From NCBI GenBank assembly GCA_016098155.1, contig JAAAJB010000076.1:21525-85524 (forward strand): a stretch of 64,000 nt of DNA, read 5' to 3'. Both the position numbers and the translations under genes were made by a program. Numbering within the stretch: position 1 is the stretch's first letter; each line of letters starts with the position of its first letter. Shown piece after piece: positions 48,201-61,400 of this stretch. Below the pieces are notes generated by a model, which was not told the origin of the DNA, searched no databases, and worked only from the letters and a program-made list of their open reading frames with translations. Source of the stretch: Actinomortierella ambigua. Taxonomy: Eukaryota; Mortierellomycota; Mortierellomycetes; Mortierellales; Mortierellaceae.

Positions 48201-51200
48201 CATAGCCTAACCAGCTCGGATGCTTACACTGAGCAAGGAGCCATGCATCATAGTTTGTACTGCTGTATAATGACAAAATGGTAATCCTCTACTGCTACGC
48301 AAAGTCGACCGCCACCGTGCCAAAGTTATTCTTGGAGGAAGATGACGATATGTCTGCTGCTCCTACCGAGCGGGCGTCTCCTCGGCTGACCATTCACCCC
48401 CCCCCCCAATTTTCCTCCACACGAGCCCAAGAATAGGGCTGGCTGGATGATCGCGAATGTCAGAGCACTGGTGCTTGCTCCTCTACAATATTGGTTGTGG
48501 CCACCCATTTGTGAAATATCATTAATTGCGAAGACAAGAGCAGTAGATGTTGGCATAGCCGATGATCACCAACAATAAAGTGTCATGTACAAATGCAGAC
48601 TCATTTCCCCAGTGGCACGATCTGACAAGGAGCATTCTCAACTTAACCAGAATGCTCACTGCACACAGCAGTATTATACGTACGACAAGGCCCGAGGAGC
48701 TAACTCGCAGGGAAATCTATTGCCAGCCGGAAGAAAACAGCCCGGAGAAGAGGAAAGACAAAAAAGAGTGCTAGCCTATTCCCTTTTTGTGATTTGTTTG
48801 GCCTCGCCGAGTATATAGTTTATGGTGATTTAACGAGATCAAAGCTTGATTGTGTTCACTGTGTAACGGTGTCTGGCCAATCAACATCAAATTGGACCAA
48901 CTTTGTTTGTGGACATGTGGCAAGAAGCACAGTCATCCCTTCCCTCCCTGCTGACCCAAATTTGCGCCCACGGTGTAAACAAATGGTGCGGTGTACACTG
49001 TTCTATTATCAGTTGTGGAGAGGGGGTGAAAAGGTACAGCAGGACGGCAGGGACGTCTGAGAGGAGACACAGGAAACAGCGAGAAAGGAAAATACGAGCT
49101 GGCGATGTGTTATTCGATGTTATCTCGTGTCGTACAGTCCATCAATGTAAGAACAATTTAAGAAATAAAACCGACAGAGCACACACTGCTGGAGGCCAAC
49201 TGTTTACACCTCTTGAATCAACAACAGAAAGAACACTGCAGTGCAGCGTTCAAGAAACCTCCATCATGCATACAGGGACGCCCCTGTCTTCTATTTGCTT
49301 TTGTCCTTCCCTCCTGTTGTCTCATCGGTGTTTTTTGTTCCGGGTCGACTTGCGCCTGAGTTCCATCATTCTTGCGTTCCTTCCTTCAATCCTTCCCACA
49401 CCTTCTCTCCTTCCATCTTCTCATTTTCTTCTCTCCCCCTCTCTCCTACGTTCGACTTTTACTAGCCTGGACTTTCAGTCGCTTCAGGATCTTTACACTC
49501 CGCAACCCGAGTCTTGGATGGTAGTCGACGAGGCATGCCTTTGTGATGCAAAATCGTTCTCATGCGCGCAGACGTTTGTTTTGACCTTCTATCACCTTCA
49601 GCCTCCTCTCCCCTCCCCCCCCCTTTCCTCACTAGAAGTGTTCAAGTTGCTCAAGCTCGGAACAAACACATCAGCAATGGCTTTTTGGATTCCCACCCCT
49701 CGGCCTAGATTTCACATGGATGTTTTATGTCGCCTGTCTAGACCTTTAGCTGCTTCGGATTAATGCACACAACGAGGCAAGTGACGGGAGAGTGAAAGTA
49801 AGCAAGCACTAAAGCTTCCCCCTCCCTCCTCCCACTTTTCTTCTTCCCCATCCCCCCTTCTTTTCATCTTTCGCATAGGCTGCCTAATGGAGTATTCGAA
49901 AAGACGTCTATGGCATCTTTGCTTCTGTTTCTAGTCTCTCTGTCAATATGAGAGGGTCGAGAATGTGTTGTGACCACCTGTTGCTCTTTGGCCAAGCACT
50001 CCTATCGATGTAGAACTAGCTTGGCACTCCCTCCAAGTCGTTGTGGTATGTCACCAAAATTAGAGAGAGACGGAATGATAATCATCGAACGTGCACAGCC
50101 CACAGTCTAAAGACCAACAATCAAACACAAGAAAACATTGGATAACTTAGGAAAGGCGAGTGGTGCACTTTCCATTGTGTCAGCAAGAGGTCTTTGAAGT
50201 TTTCACGTTCATCGCTGAAGTGAGTTGTTGTGGTACGTACACGGTTCTGCAGTATGTGCTCAGAATACCCTTTCCGGACTGAGCGGGGATGTACGCTTTG
50301 GAAGGCGAAGAGAGAGAGTTGTGAGGAAAGTAAGGGAGAGTTCAGCTTCTAGAGTGTTTTTCATTTTTTGCGTGCCCACGGCCAACTAAGCAAATTAGAG
50401 TTTTTTTTTATCTTGTTTATCTCTGTCGGAGATTGAGTTATCCTTGCCACCTTCTTCCTCTCTCTCTTTTTTTTTCCCCCCGTTCATTCACCTTTCCACA
50501 AGTGGTGCAAAAGGGGGGGAAAAGCGGCTGATGGATATCAATCCTTGTGCTCAACTTTTGCTGGGTGAAAGCAACGTAGCACTTCCAGAACAGCAGACGG
50601 GCCAGGTTCACCCCGCGAGTTTCGAAAGGCTCGGCCCATGCATTTTTCCCTAGCACCACCGCAGTCACTGATAACAACACCTTGACCTTTCTCACCACTT
50701 CCTTAGGCCACAGAATTGTGGTTTCTTTCGTAGCACGTAGTATTATAGATAGATCATGCTTGAAATATATGACCTGAAGTAGACTAATAACGACTTGTAT
50801 CTGATGCGACTAGGAATTCTTCATAATGAAGGAGAACCCTCCTTGTCCAGATGCATAGGTAGATAACGTGTCATACCTTTACTTGCTCTTAGTCCACGCT
50901 TCGCAAGGAATTACAAACGTAGACTATCTCTCTCTTTTTTTTTTTTTGGCTCATCAGTAGCTTGCGAGAATAATTGCACCATCGCCTATTAGAAGATCGA
51001 TAGAGCGGATCTATTACAAGCTCCGATTGTCCACGGCACCAGCGACCTAAAAAAAAATCAGAGATTACAATTGGCTTTGCCTCTATGAAAGAGCGACAAG
51101 GCGCCGTGGGGAGGAGGGAGAGGGAGAAGAGAAAGACTGTCGTCAAACAACCAACAACTGCACCTGACAATGAATCCAACGTACCAACAGAGACAACGGG

Positions 51201-53539
51201 TTGGAACTTGTTTGAAATCCAAGCTAATGGTATTGTAGAAACGGGGGAAGGTCGCTTATGTGCCTTTTTGCTCATCTGTGCGCAGGGATCGGGAATGCCC
51301 AGGATGGGAAGGGATGCCTTTTTGAATGACACACTCTGCCCATAGGAAATATATGCACTTTTACTGATGCATATGCATGACAGGGACAATTCGCCCATAA
51401 TCTCGCCTACAGAGTGAGGAAGTGAAAAAAAAACACAATGAGGGCGAATGAAGAGGAGCCAGACCACCAATTGTCCGAGAATATTGCTACAAAAAAGTAC
51501 CATTAGCTGTGTACAAAGATAAGGCGGAGGTTGAACGAGCGCACGTTTTGTTGCTCATCCTCGGTCACTATGCAACATATACATAATAATTATGCGACTT
51601 AGTGCCTCAATGCGGGGTTTGGCTTCCATCGGCTGGACGGACAATGTTGTAGAGCAGGGCAGGAGCTGTTGTTGATAAATAAAAAAAATACGTAGTTCAC
51701 AATATACAAACAATCATTATGCTTCTCCTTTCCAGGGTGGAACATTATCAAGGAGCCGCTCTCCTTCAACTCCTCTCTTTCTCTTCTCACGTACTTACCA
51801 CCCCCGAGAATCACGGCAGAGTAGTAAGGTGTGGCAATCGGCTTCCATCTGTGTGTGTGTGTGTGTGTATTTTTTTTTGTTCGATGGTTCGGTTGAGAGC
51901 ATATAGGAAGATAAAAAGAGTGTCATGAGAAAATGAGCGGTTACAGGAAGTGGTTAGAGGTACATTGATCTAGTGGCCCCATAGTTTCATTCCACTCTGC
52001 CGTTCCTCCTTCCCCCTCCCCCCCCCTCCTCTCCCTTCTCCTAATCTGACCACCCCCTCGTGCTCACGCCATCTGAACGGGATATGCATTCGCATTGACC
52101 TTGGGAAGGAAGGTGCTGCAGGGAAAAAATCGCCATGTAGAACAAGATCAAATAGATAACGAGTAGATCAGCAGGGGGGAAGAGAGATAGATGAGAGCTC
52201 GGGAACCTTTGGTGTATTTTCTCCCTATAGGCGCTCTTGTTGACAATGAGAAAGGGAGAGGCGCCCTTTAAAAATAGAAGACCAATGTTCGCTGCATACT
52301 AGAGATTAGGATTGTGCTGGAGGAGGCGGATAGATCAAAAAGAGCACGAACCTCAATCTGAATATTGCACTAATCCGCTCCGTGCATAGCTTTTTATTTT
52401 TTTTTTCTCTTCCACGTAGACACTATTTTTTTATTTGCACTGCCCAAAGGGAGAGCAAGAGAAGGGTTGGAATGCGAGGTCGGTCTAGGGATTAGTAGTA
52501 GGATTGTGGTTTCCTCCGATATAGGAAGAAAAACGGACCGTGAATGGTGGGATTTCAGGTTTCTTGTACATGTATTGTTTCTCCGTTTTGATTCCTCCCA
52601 TTTCTCGGCTTTTCTCAGCAGAGTCTTCCCCCTTTTCCCCCACGTTCTCACGGAACACAAATGATAAGATCTTGGAGGCGAGGATTTCAGACGCACAGTT
52701 TCTCTCCTACCCCGTCGTGCATTATCATTAGTGAGGTTGCCGAAGCGTACTCCCTGTTTTTGACGTTCTGCCCCTCTGCCTCTCCCAGTCACACACTCAC
52801 ACAAATCCGTACGTACCCTCACTCACTCACTCACTCTCTCTCTACTCACTCACTCTCTCTCTCTCTCTCTATCACTCTCTCTTGTTTTTTTTTCGACCAT
52901 CTTTCTCCACATTCTTCTTTCTATATTTTGTTTCTGTCGCCACTTTGCCCTCTTGCCGCTCATTTTCTTTGGCAGCTTCAGCCCTTGTATTATTACTATT
53001 ATTATTGTTCTCTCAGCGGTTGCGGACATGATTTTTGGTATGTAGTTCTTTTCTCGGCCAGCCAAAACCTTAAATTCTTATCAGTATGTGTTAGCTCCAG
53101 CCAATCACAGCGCTGTTCTGTGCTACTTGTCAGTCCACAGGCGGTTGATAACGTCTTCAGATTTTGATCAATATTCAGTCAATTGAGTCGCCCCTGAATG
53201 ATATCCCCTCCCCCCACGTCTCTTTTTTTTTTTTTGCTTTCCCATATAAAAAATACGGATCAGCCCCCCCCACCCCCCGCATACGCACATTGTCTTTTTT
53301 TCTTCCCCTCGCCCCCTCCCTCGCCTGAGCAACATATAAAAAAAAAAAAGCAGACTGGTGCACAACACACAACGTGCATGCGCTAAATACACACATACAC
53401 ACACACACACACGCACAACACTACACTGCCTTCTCTTCTTTCTTTCTCTCTCTCTCTCTCTCTCTATCTTCACCCATCTCTCTCTCGCTCATACCCCACC
53501 ATTCCCTGACTTCCTCTCTCTATACCACTTTTTCAAAAA
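45266..53539. other. gene-poor 8.3 kb region upstream of the bHLH gene
   Basis: No open frame here shows domain structure. The longest (48903-49763, plus) is Ser/Pro/Leu-rich and follows pyrimidine runs, so it is probably chance. A 14-base direct repeat CATGCAGCACTGCC occurs at 46857 and 46888. Homopolymer C or G runs are at 46973-46986, 47249-47260, 48401-48409 and 52018-52026. No tRNA or 5S rRNA was recognised. CT- and CA-rich microsatellites from 52795 to 52885 and 53385 to 53465 resemble a fungal core promoter before the bHLH start. Long regulatory flanks are common for transcription factor genes. Confidence 0.5.
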
Positions 53540-54202
53540 ATGACTGCTACAAAGGCCCCTTCTCAGTCCTCGCCCACCGCCAACCCACCGCCCAGGAACG
53601 TGTTCCGCCTTCATGGCGTCAATGTTCTGAACCGCAAAAACGTCGACTCGATCTCTCGACTGACAGCGCTGGAGAAGCGCCGTGCGACACACATTCTCGA
53701 TGAGCGCCAGCGCCGTGACACTATGAATCAGCTCTTGGCTGAGCTAGCCAGCCTGGTCCGCGAATCGGCCGCCGAGCTCGAGAAGCAGGAACAGCAGCAG
53801 CAACAACAAGAGCACCACCACCTTCAGGCCGAGCAAGGAGACAACGCCTCGGCCGACCAGAAGAAGCCTCCTGTCAAGTCCAACTCGATCACCACTCTGC
53901 GAAACGCCATTACCGAGATTCGTCGCCTCCGATCTTGCATGGGCCTGGCCACAGTAACACCGCCATGCCCGGCGTCATTGCAGCAGCCATCATCTCGCTC
54001 GCGCAACACCTCGCCCTCATCCATGGCCACCATCTCGGGCTCGTTCAACAGCAACAACAATACGACCTCTGGCTCTTGTAACTCGACCCCCATGTCCTCG
54101 CCCAAGATGTCCTACCGATCCATCTCTCCTCAGCAGCAGCCGCTTCCCTATGTTGCTTCGGCACCTGCTCCCCAGCCAAACTACCACCATCCCCACCACT
54201 AT

Positions 54203-54234
<32 letters not shown>

Positions 54235-54694
54235 CTACCCAGCATACCCCCACTCTTCGGCCTTCGCCAACAGCACCAATGGTATCCAGCTGCAGTCACC
54301 TCCTCTGTCGCCCTCGAGTCCCTCGGCCCACAAGCACTTTACCAGCTCCTCGCCACCCATGGTCGGCAACGCCGCCCATCAGATCCCCTCGTTGCCATCG
54401 CTTTTCGCTGGCTCGTCTTCTCCCTCTACTTCGTCCTACGCCCACCATCCCTCGCCGCCTCTGGCTCCCCAATACTCGTCCTACTACTCTACACAGCAGC
54501 AGCAGCAGCAGCCGAAGCAACAAGGCTACGCTCTGCCGCCGCTGAGCGCCGCCGTCAACCCTTCCTCGCCTTCGTCTTCTTCGCCTGCTTCTTCGTCTTC
54601 TGCTCCCCCATTGTTGTTGCCTCACCCCTTCATGTCGGCTCCATCACAACCGGCCTCTGTCTACACCGGAGCATCCCAGTATGCGCCCATGTAA
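53540..54694 (+). CDS. bHLH transcription factor
   Basis: Single exon, 384 aa, nuclear DNA-binding protein. The basic region and helix 1 are at about residues 45-75 (EKRRATHILDERQRRDTMNQ and LLAELASLV) and helix 2 at about 115-132 (SNSITTLRNAITEIRRLR), separated by a loop with a Gln tract. The basic region has the H51-E55-R59 pattern (positions 5-9-13), which in established bHLH classes means recognition of CACGTG E-boxes. The rest is low complexity: Ser, Pro, Tyr and Gln, with CAG-coded Gln tracts at 54204-54233 and 54496-54511 that could act as activation regions. No leucine zipper or PAS domain follows. It sits next to a very long gene-poor upstream region. Target genes cannot be predicted. 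Confidence 0.9.
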
Positions 54695-55472
54695 AAAAAA
54701 AAAAAAAAAAGAAAACAGGGACAACCTCCCCTCCCCCCCCCCGACGCCCGAAGAATAATTCTCCTATCTTTTTTTTCTTGTAATATAATAATAAAAGTGT
54801 ACAATAGCAAACCACACAAACAATAACAAATCTTGTCCATGGGTCAGTTTTCCATCTCTCCCATGTTTCTTTCTCGGGTTCAACAGAAAGAGAAAAAAAA
54901 AGATAAATTTAGCCCCTGTGGACTGGGGGGGGGGGAGAGAGAGGGCAAAGTGTGGGAGTGGACAAAAAGGAAGAAAAGCTTGTGATCACGCTCATTTGTT
55001 TTTGTTTGTCCCAGTGGGAATACAAAAATCAGTGAGCGATACTGATAAAACGTAGTTTGGATTTCCGTGCAAGAGAGCACTTTTATCTGGCATTATTCAT
55101 TCCCCCCCCCCCTTCTTCTCTGCTTTTTTCCCTCTCCTCTTCACCCTTATTCGTCATTTTTTCCAACATGGGGCAGGGAGGGAGGGAGGGAGGGCTTTTC
55201 GTTGTTTTTTTTGTTGCTAATTCTTTATTATTCTTTTACGCGCTAAACAAAGAAGCTTTCCTTTTGCACTGAGCATAGAGAAGTGGGGTAGAAGGTGCAA
55301 AGACCTCAAGCGGATTATGATCACGGAAAGAAGTAAAGACAAACAATGTCTTTCAACAACAACAAAAACATCAACAACAACAACAAAGAAGAAAAAAAAA
55401 GGTATGGAATGTGCAGAAGAAAGAAAGAAAGCAAAAAAAAAACACACGTAAGAGTGCAGGGAAGACAAGCTT
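54695..55472. other. convergent spacer, bHLH and FANCI 3' ends
   Basis: Contains the 3' ends of both genes with A-runs just past the bHLH stop (54693-54710), C-runs at 54732-54741 and 55103-55112, and AATAATAATAAAAG at about 54785-54798, a plausible polyadenylation signal for the bHLH gene. No gene recognised. Confidence 0.5.
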
Positions 55473-58400
55473 TCAAGGTTCCAGGCGCACTCGCTTGCGC
55501 ATACGGAGAACTTCCTCATCATCGGCACCATCCACCTCCATAGCCATCTCCTCATGTGGTGGTTGTGTTTGCTCCTGCTCCCGATGTTGCTGCTGCTGCT
55601 GCTGCTGATCTTCTTGCATCTGAATCATCATCTCCTCCTCATACTGATCCTGGAGTCCCAGGTCGTTCAACCGCTGGATCTGAATCCGAAAGTCGCGTGA
55701 GGTGCTCCGACGCATATACTGCATCAGTCCAACACGCGATTTGTTGCTCAGTTGAATCACATATCGCTCATACTGCTCCACCACATAGATCAGCCCTGGA
55801 ATCAGCTTGGACTCTCGGAGAACCTTGGCCCGGTGCTTCGAAGGCTTTGCTACTCCCGCTGCTCGCTGCAACACTGGAGCAGCAGCAGCGGCAATTCCTG
55901 CTGCAGGCGCTGCATTGGATGATCCTTCTCCACCATTATCATCTACATCGTCCTCCATTCCATCCTTCCTGCCCTTCTTGCCCTTGCCCTTGCCCTTGTC
56001 CTTGTTTTGGCCCCCATGCTGCCCACGCGCCAGCGCTTGCTCCTGTACATTTTGGTCCAGAGCGTGGAAGTACGTCAAGAACGTGTACAGATGACGCGAT
56101 AGCTCTAGGCCAGCTACCTGTGTTACTCGCAAAAACTCGTACGGTAATTGGATCGACCCACCATTGTGCTGCCGCGTGGATGATGCAGACGATGTTGAGA
56201 AGGATCCTGTAAAGGCAAGCGATGATGACGATGACCCTGCTGCTGCTGCACGAGCACCGCCAAGACTAACAGCAGACGGAAGATGGCCCGGTGCATGGAA
56301 GAGACGCAGTGACATGTTGGCCGTCGAGGATGCGCTGGACGAAGCCGTCGACGCAAAGTGCCTGGTCAGGGCCGCGAGTACCTTGTAGGTCTTGTTTAGG
56401 ACCTTGATCGTACGTTCCGCGACACTGCTCGACAGCGAGGCTAGGCAGAGACGGGCTAGAATCCATAGACAGATCTCGACTCGCCAACACACCTCCGTCT
56501 CGAGCTCGGATACACCCTTTTTGGGTGGTAGTGCTTGTGGTGATCGTGATGGTGGTCGTGTGTGGTTCGTAGTCGTGGCGTGTGCTCTGTGTATACCATT
56601 GGCTGTGGTTGAATGGGGTGACGAGGACGGTTGACGCGACATTGAAACCAATTTGTGCTCTGCGACACGTTGCACGCCATCAATGATGTCCACGGACAAT
56701 GAGGAAGATGACTCGTTGAATTGGTTTGTTGTTGTTGCCGTTGTTGTTGTGTCCTCGTATTCACTTGAACCTACGCGCAGGCAACCAAAAAAAAAGGTGT
56801 AAGAAGAAAAAAAATGGGAATATGTGTAAACAACACTATGTACATTGATTTCATGGTCCATGGGCGGCGTTGTATTTTGTTGTTTACTGTCCCTCTTTCT
56901 CTCTCTCTCTCTCCCCTTTCCCTTCTCTTCTCAAGACCCATGACCCTGCTGTTGTTGTTTCTGTGTGGCGCGTTATCGGAATGCATAATCTGTGAACGAC
57001 AAGGATTGGCATGGCCATGTGGCCTAATAAACAAAAACAAAAGCGCAAGAACAGGACAAAAGGACAAAGAGCAATGCCCCCCGACCAATGTTTGCCAATG
57101 GACAAGTAGTACCATTATTAAATCCACCATATTTTGTTGCACCATTAAACTCCAGACTTCCTATGCCCAGTTGCCCCAATGCCCACGGACTCCTTTTTTA
57201 GTTACGCGATGACCCCAACAAGAGCATAGGACACACGTACACGACCACGTATGTTTCAATATTCAATCTGACGACATCTCAATTGCCCTCTAAACCTTGC
57301 TGAGTGAGATAAGGGAGATCTTGAATGTGCAAAAGTAAATCAAACTCTGAAGGGGAAAGGGAGAGGGGCCCTTTCACCATTCCTGAAGGATATTTGCATC
57401 CCATCTCGACTGTCCCCTGACCTCGTTTATCTCTCTCTCTTTTTTTTTCTCTACGCAGCTTAAGCTCATTTCAAGACCGATGGACCCCTCATTTTGCCCC
57501 CCCTCCCTTCTTCCTTTTCTCCCCCTTCCTTTTCTATCTCAACATACCCTTGCATTCCTCCAGGTACCATCTTTTGTGTATTCAGGCCGCAAGTTTATCG
57601 GCCCCAATCGATAGGCTTTCTATCATCGTACTCCAGTGGCTCTCAGCTTTCTCCGCCCCCTCCCGGGACGCCTAGGAATAACCTCCGCATGTTACTCCGG
57701 AGGGCTAGCCCCAAAGCCTCAAGATCCTCGTCCCTCTCTCTCTCTCTCAGTAGATACACAGCTGCTCATTTCAATCGGACCGCCGCTGCCTAGTCTGTCT
57801 CAGTTTTCACTGCCACATGCACGCCCTTCTCTTTCTCGATAAACCCAAGTGAATGCGCTTTCTTAGCGTCTTTCTTCTTACCTGGACGACCATAGACCTG
57901 GTCCATCTCTGCTCCAAGACCACAGTACTTGATCTTGCTCAATACCCAGTCGAGACCCTCCAATGCCTGTTCGACAAAGACGAGTAACGTATCCGCTACC
58001 GTAGCCGCATTGCGGACCGAGACTAAACTCAACGCCGCTGTTACTACAGCTTCCTGATGCTGGTGTGAGGTAGTTGCTGCTGCTGCTACCCCAAGCTCTC
58101 TGTACAAGCTCTGGAGCCGTTGCAGGGTCTCGACATCGTCGCCAAACTCGTGCTGCCTTCGTGGATCGTCTATTGCCTCGAACCCCGGTCCGTGGTTCAG
58201 GTCCAGCGCCAACAACACATCGTTGGCCAACCGAAGCCTGACAGCGGCCTTGGGACACCTGGCCAATAAATTCGCCGCCGACACCGACTGGACACCGCCA
58301 TTCACACTAGCACTGGTGGTAGTGGTCGTTGCTGACGAAGCTCGTTGTTGCTGCTGTTGCCCATGTCCATATCGTTGGTACAACGCCTTTTCGATCTCCT

Positions 58401-61400
58401 TCGTCGCCGATTCTTGCTCCAACGCCAGCAACAGTGTCAGGATCGCCTTCGTCAACTGCCCGTCCTCGACGGGCTGGTCGCGGCACAGCGTCACTAACCA
58501 AAAGACAAGCAAGCTCAGCTCGCTGCCTTCGACCCGCACACTCGTCGCTGACTCCGTACACGAAAGTCGATCCACCGTCGCATTTCCATTTCTACTGCCA
58601 CCAAACCTTTGGCTATCCCTGTGGATGGAGTCTCGACGATGCACCGCTGCTTCCCCTTCCATTCCTTCCTCCATCCCTTCCTCTCCTATGGCCGTCGAGT
58701 CTTGGGCAACCATCGAAGAGTCGGAGATCGTCGGCCGAGACAGATACCTAGCCAGCTCCTGAATTAGGCCCAACACTCCTGCCGCCTCTCTCAGCAACGG
58801 TACCGTGCCATTGATCATCGTCACTACCATCGTCTCTAGATAGTCGATGAAACACGCCGCCAAGCCCTCGAGGTCCATCAGCATCACGCTCGACGTCGTC
58901 CACGCGACGATCTGTGCCCGCTCTTCGCTGCTCAGCATTTGATGCTCCTGGGGCAAGAGTGCCGCCAAGAACCCTGCCACAATCTTGTCGTGGTTGGCCG
59001 TCGACATCGATGATGGATGTGATAAAGATGAGGTCCTATCGCTGCTACTACCACTGCTGCTGTTGTCACCGCCACTGGACAGGCCTTTGGCCACATATAG
59101 CGGCGCACTACTCGACTTGGCGCTGGGCGTCGCGGACGACGACGAGGAAGAGGAGGATGAGACGGGGTAGTGATGCCGAAGGAGGGTCAGACCTGCCGTC
59201 AAGCTCTCGATACCGATCATGAGCAGCGATTTGGCCTTTTCCTTGCCCTTGGCTCCGGCGGCCATGGAAAGTGGTGCATTGGGGCTTTCACTCACTAGAA
59301 ATTCGCGTACAAACACCTTGCACAGCCGACGGCAGAAATCATGCTCATTGTCGTGCAGAGGAGTCGTAGATGATTGCATCTAATCATGTTTTTTTTTAGA
59401 GAGAGAGTAGAGAGGGATTCAAAACGGGTGGGAGGGGAAGACAAGAGGCAGGGCTTAGTATGTATGCAATGCAACCTTGCAAAATAGATCGACTTGTTTT
59501 TTAGACTCTAAATCTGTAACTCAAGAGAACCAGATAAATTTCAACGATAACAAACCTTTTGCAGCAAGCTTGAGGCTGCGACCGAAATGTAGTACACAAA
59601 CTCATCTTGCTGCCGTAGCAACTGGGCTTCGGGATCTAACACATTAGGGTCGTCCCCTGATGGAGCAAAGACACTCTCCATCAAGTAGGTCACACTCTCC
59701 AGCCCAAGCACAGTGGCCTCACCCAACAACCCGAGACGCTTGCCTATTGGTCGAGGGAATGCTTGGCGTTAGGTATCGACTTTCTCAAGAGGCCTCACAG
59801 CAGAAAACAAGACCCTTGGCTGCACAGCACGAAAGATTGAAAATCAGAAATTACCTCGAGCTAGCACAGAACGCTCTCTAACAATATCATGCAGCTTGCG
59901 CATCTTGGTGAAGAGCTGGATGATCTGCTCGGCAGCGCCAGCATGAAGACGGTCAGTCGCTGATCCACCATGGTGCCCTTCGCTCTCTGCTTCCCGTGAG
60001 AAGGCCAGACCCTTGCCATTCCCATTGCTACCAGAAGTCGCGGGAGCAGTGCCACCATTACCAAAGCCATGGCGACCGAGAACAACATACTCAATAGCCG
60101 ACTCGAGACATCCAATCACCAGACTAGCAAACATGTTGTTCCGGATCCCCAAGTTGGTACCCATGCTGAACTCTGACGTCTTATCCAGTTCAAAGTCTTC
60201 CAAACCGGCTCGCTCCAGGCCCAGTAAGAGTCTGTCTAGATCCCGTTTGCACTCCGTCTGAAGTTGCTCATTCACGGATAGGTCATCTATTGCGTTGGTT
60301 AAAAAAAAAGGAGGGGGGGAAGGCGTATCGTGCTTAGCATATCATCCACCCTCTTCGAATTCCTATCCCTCTGATCAAAATCAACATTTGATTTTTCTGC
60401 ACGCCTATGCAGCCCATGACTCACTCTGCAGAGATCGTCGCCTTGGCTTTTCCAGGATAAGATGGGTACGAATGACGCTCGACATCAAAAATTGCAAGGG
60501 TTCAGTAAGCGATGGCATCATCCCGTTCCGCGCATTTGCAACGCACTCATCAAGGAAAATAGGGGAAGGGCGGGTTCCTGAGCGATCATAATAACGGGCA
60601 AACTAGAGGTCAATTCAGGGAACGGAGATGGAATGTTAGTACATAAAACATATTTGTCAAGACGGATACACAACATATCCTAGCATGTTGGGCGACGTAC
60701 GTGGGCATGCAGCATCTCGAAAATGATTGGGTTCAGGTGAGGTGATTGTTGAGAGACACGAAGCAGACCATCGTAAAGCGACATGCGAATCTCGAGCTGC
60801 TGTCCCAAGCATCGCCGCAGCATAGCTTTGAAAAAAAAAATGAGCAGAAAGGCATCCCGTTAGATTACCGATATATCTAGTTTTCTCACTCAGCCCAATT
60901 CTTTCAACCGACACATACTTAGAATCTCCATCGAAAAGCTGAGGGCATTTTGGTCCGCTTTCGGGTCGGTTGTCCTCGATGGTCCAGCTCTGAATGACCT
61001 AGACTTGGTGGGTGCTGGTTCCAGCAACATCAGTAGTCCTGAGAGCGCGACCTGCCTACTTTCTAGTGACCTAATTATTTTTTTTTTTAAAAGTCGCACT
61101 ATTAGGCTCAATCGACATACCTTTCGAACATCCTACCAACCACACATGTCAAGAACAAAAGCGACAACATACTTTGAAAACAACGCTTTACGGAGGATGA
61201 CGATTAAGCCGTCTCGGAAAGGCCGGTTCAGTTGCGCTAGGTCCTTGACAGCGCCGAGCAAGCGGATGGCAATTGGCAGCGACAAGAATGAGAGATAATT
61301 CAGTGGCTCCTTCACGCGCTGAAGATGATCCAGCAAAATGGACGAGCAGTCGGCCACGACTATCTCCAGGAGTCGCAAGAAGCAAGAGGCGCTAGCTGAC

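Noticed and set aside
48903..49763. 286-codon plus-strand frame
   Set aside because: No domain, Ser/Pro/Leu-rich second half over pyrimidine tracts, no splice or promoter support.
44401..53539. tRNA or 5S rRNA genes in the gene-poor region
   Set aside because: No GGTTCGA-type B box with a matching A box and acceptor stem was found by eye on either strand; a tRNAscan run would settle it.
57790..57881. C-terminal extension ending in VAVKTETD as the end of a separate gene
   Set aside because: A consensus GTAAGA donor at 57881 joins in phase to the exon at 56770, which continues FANCI; the extension is intron sequence.
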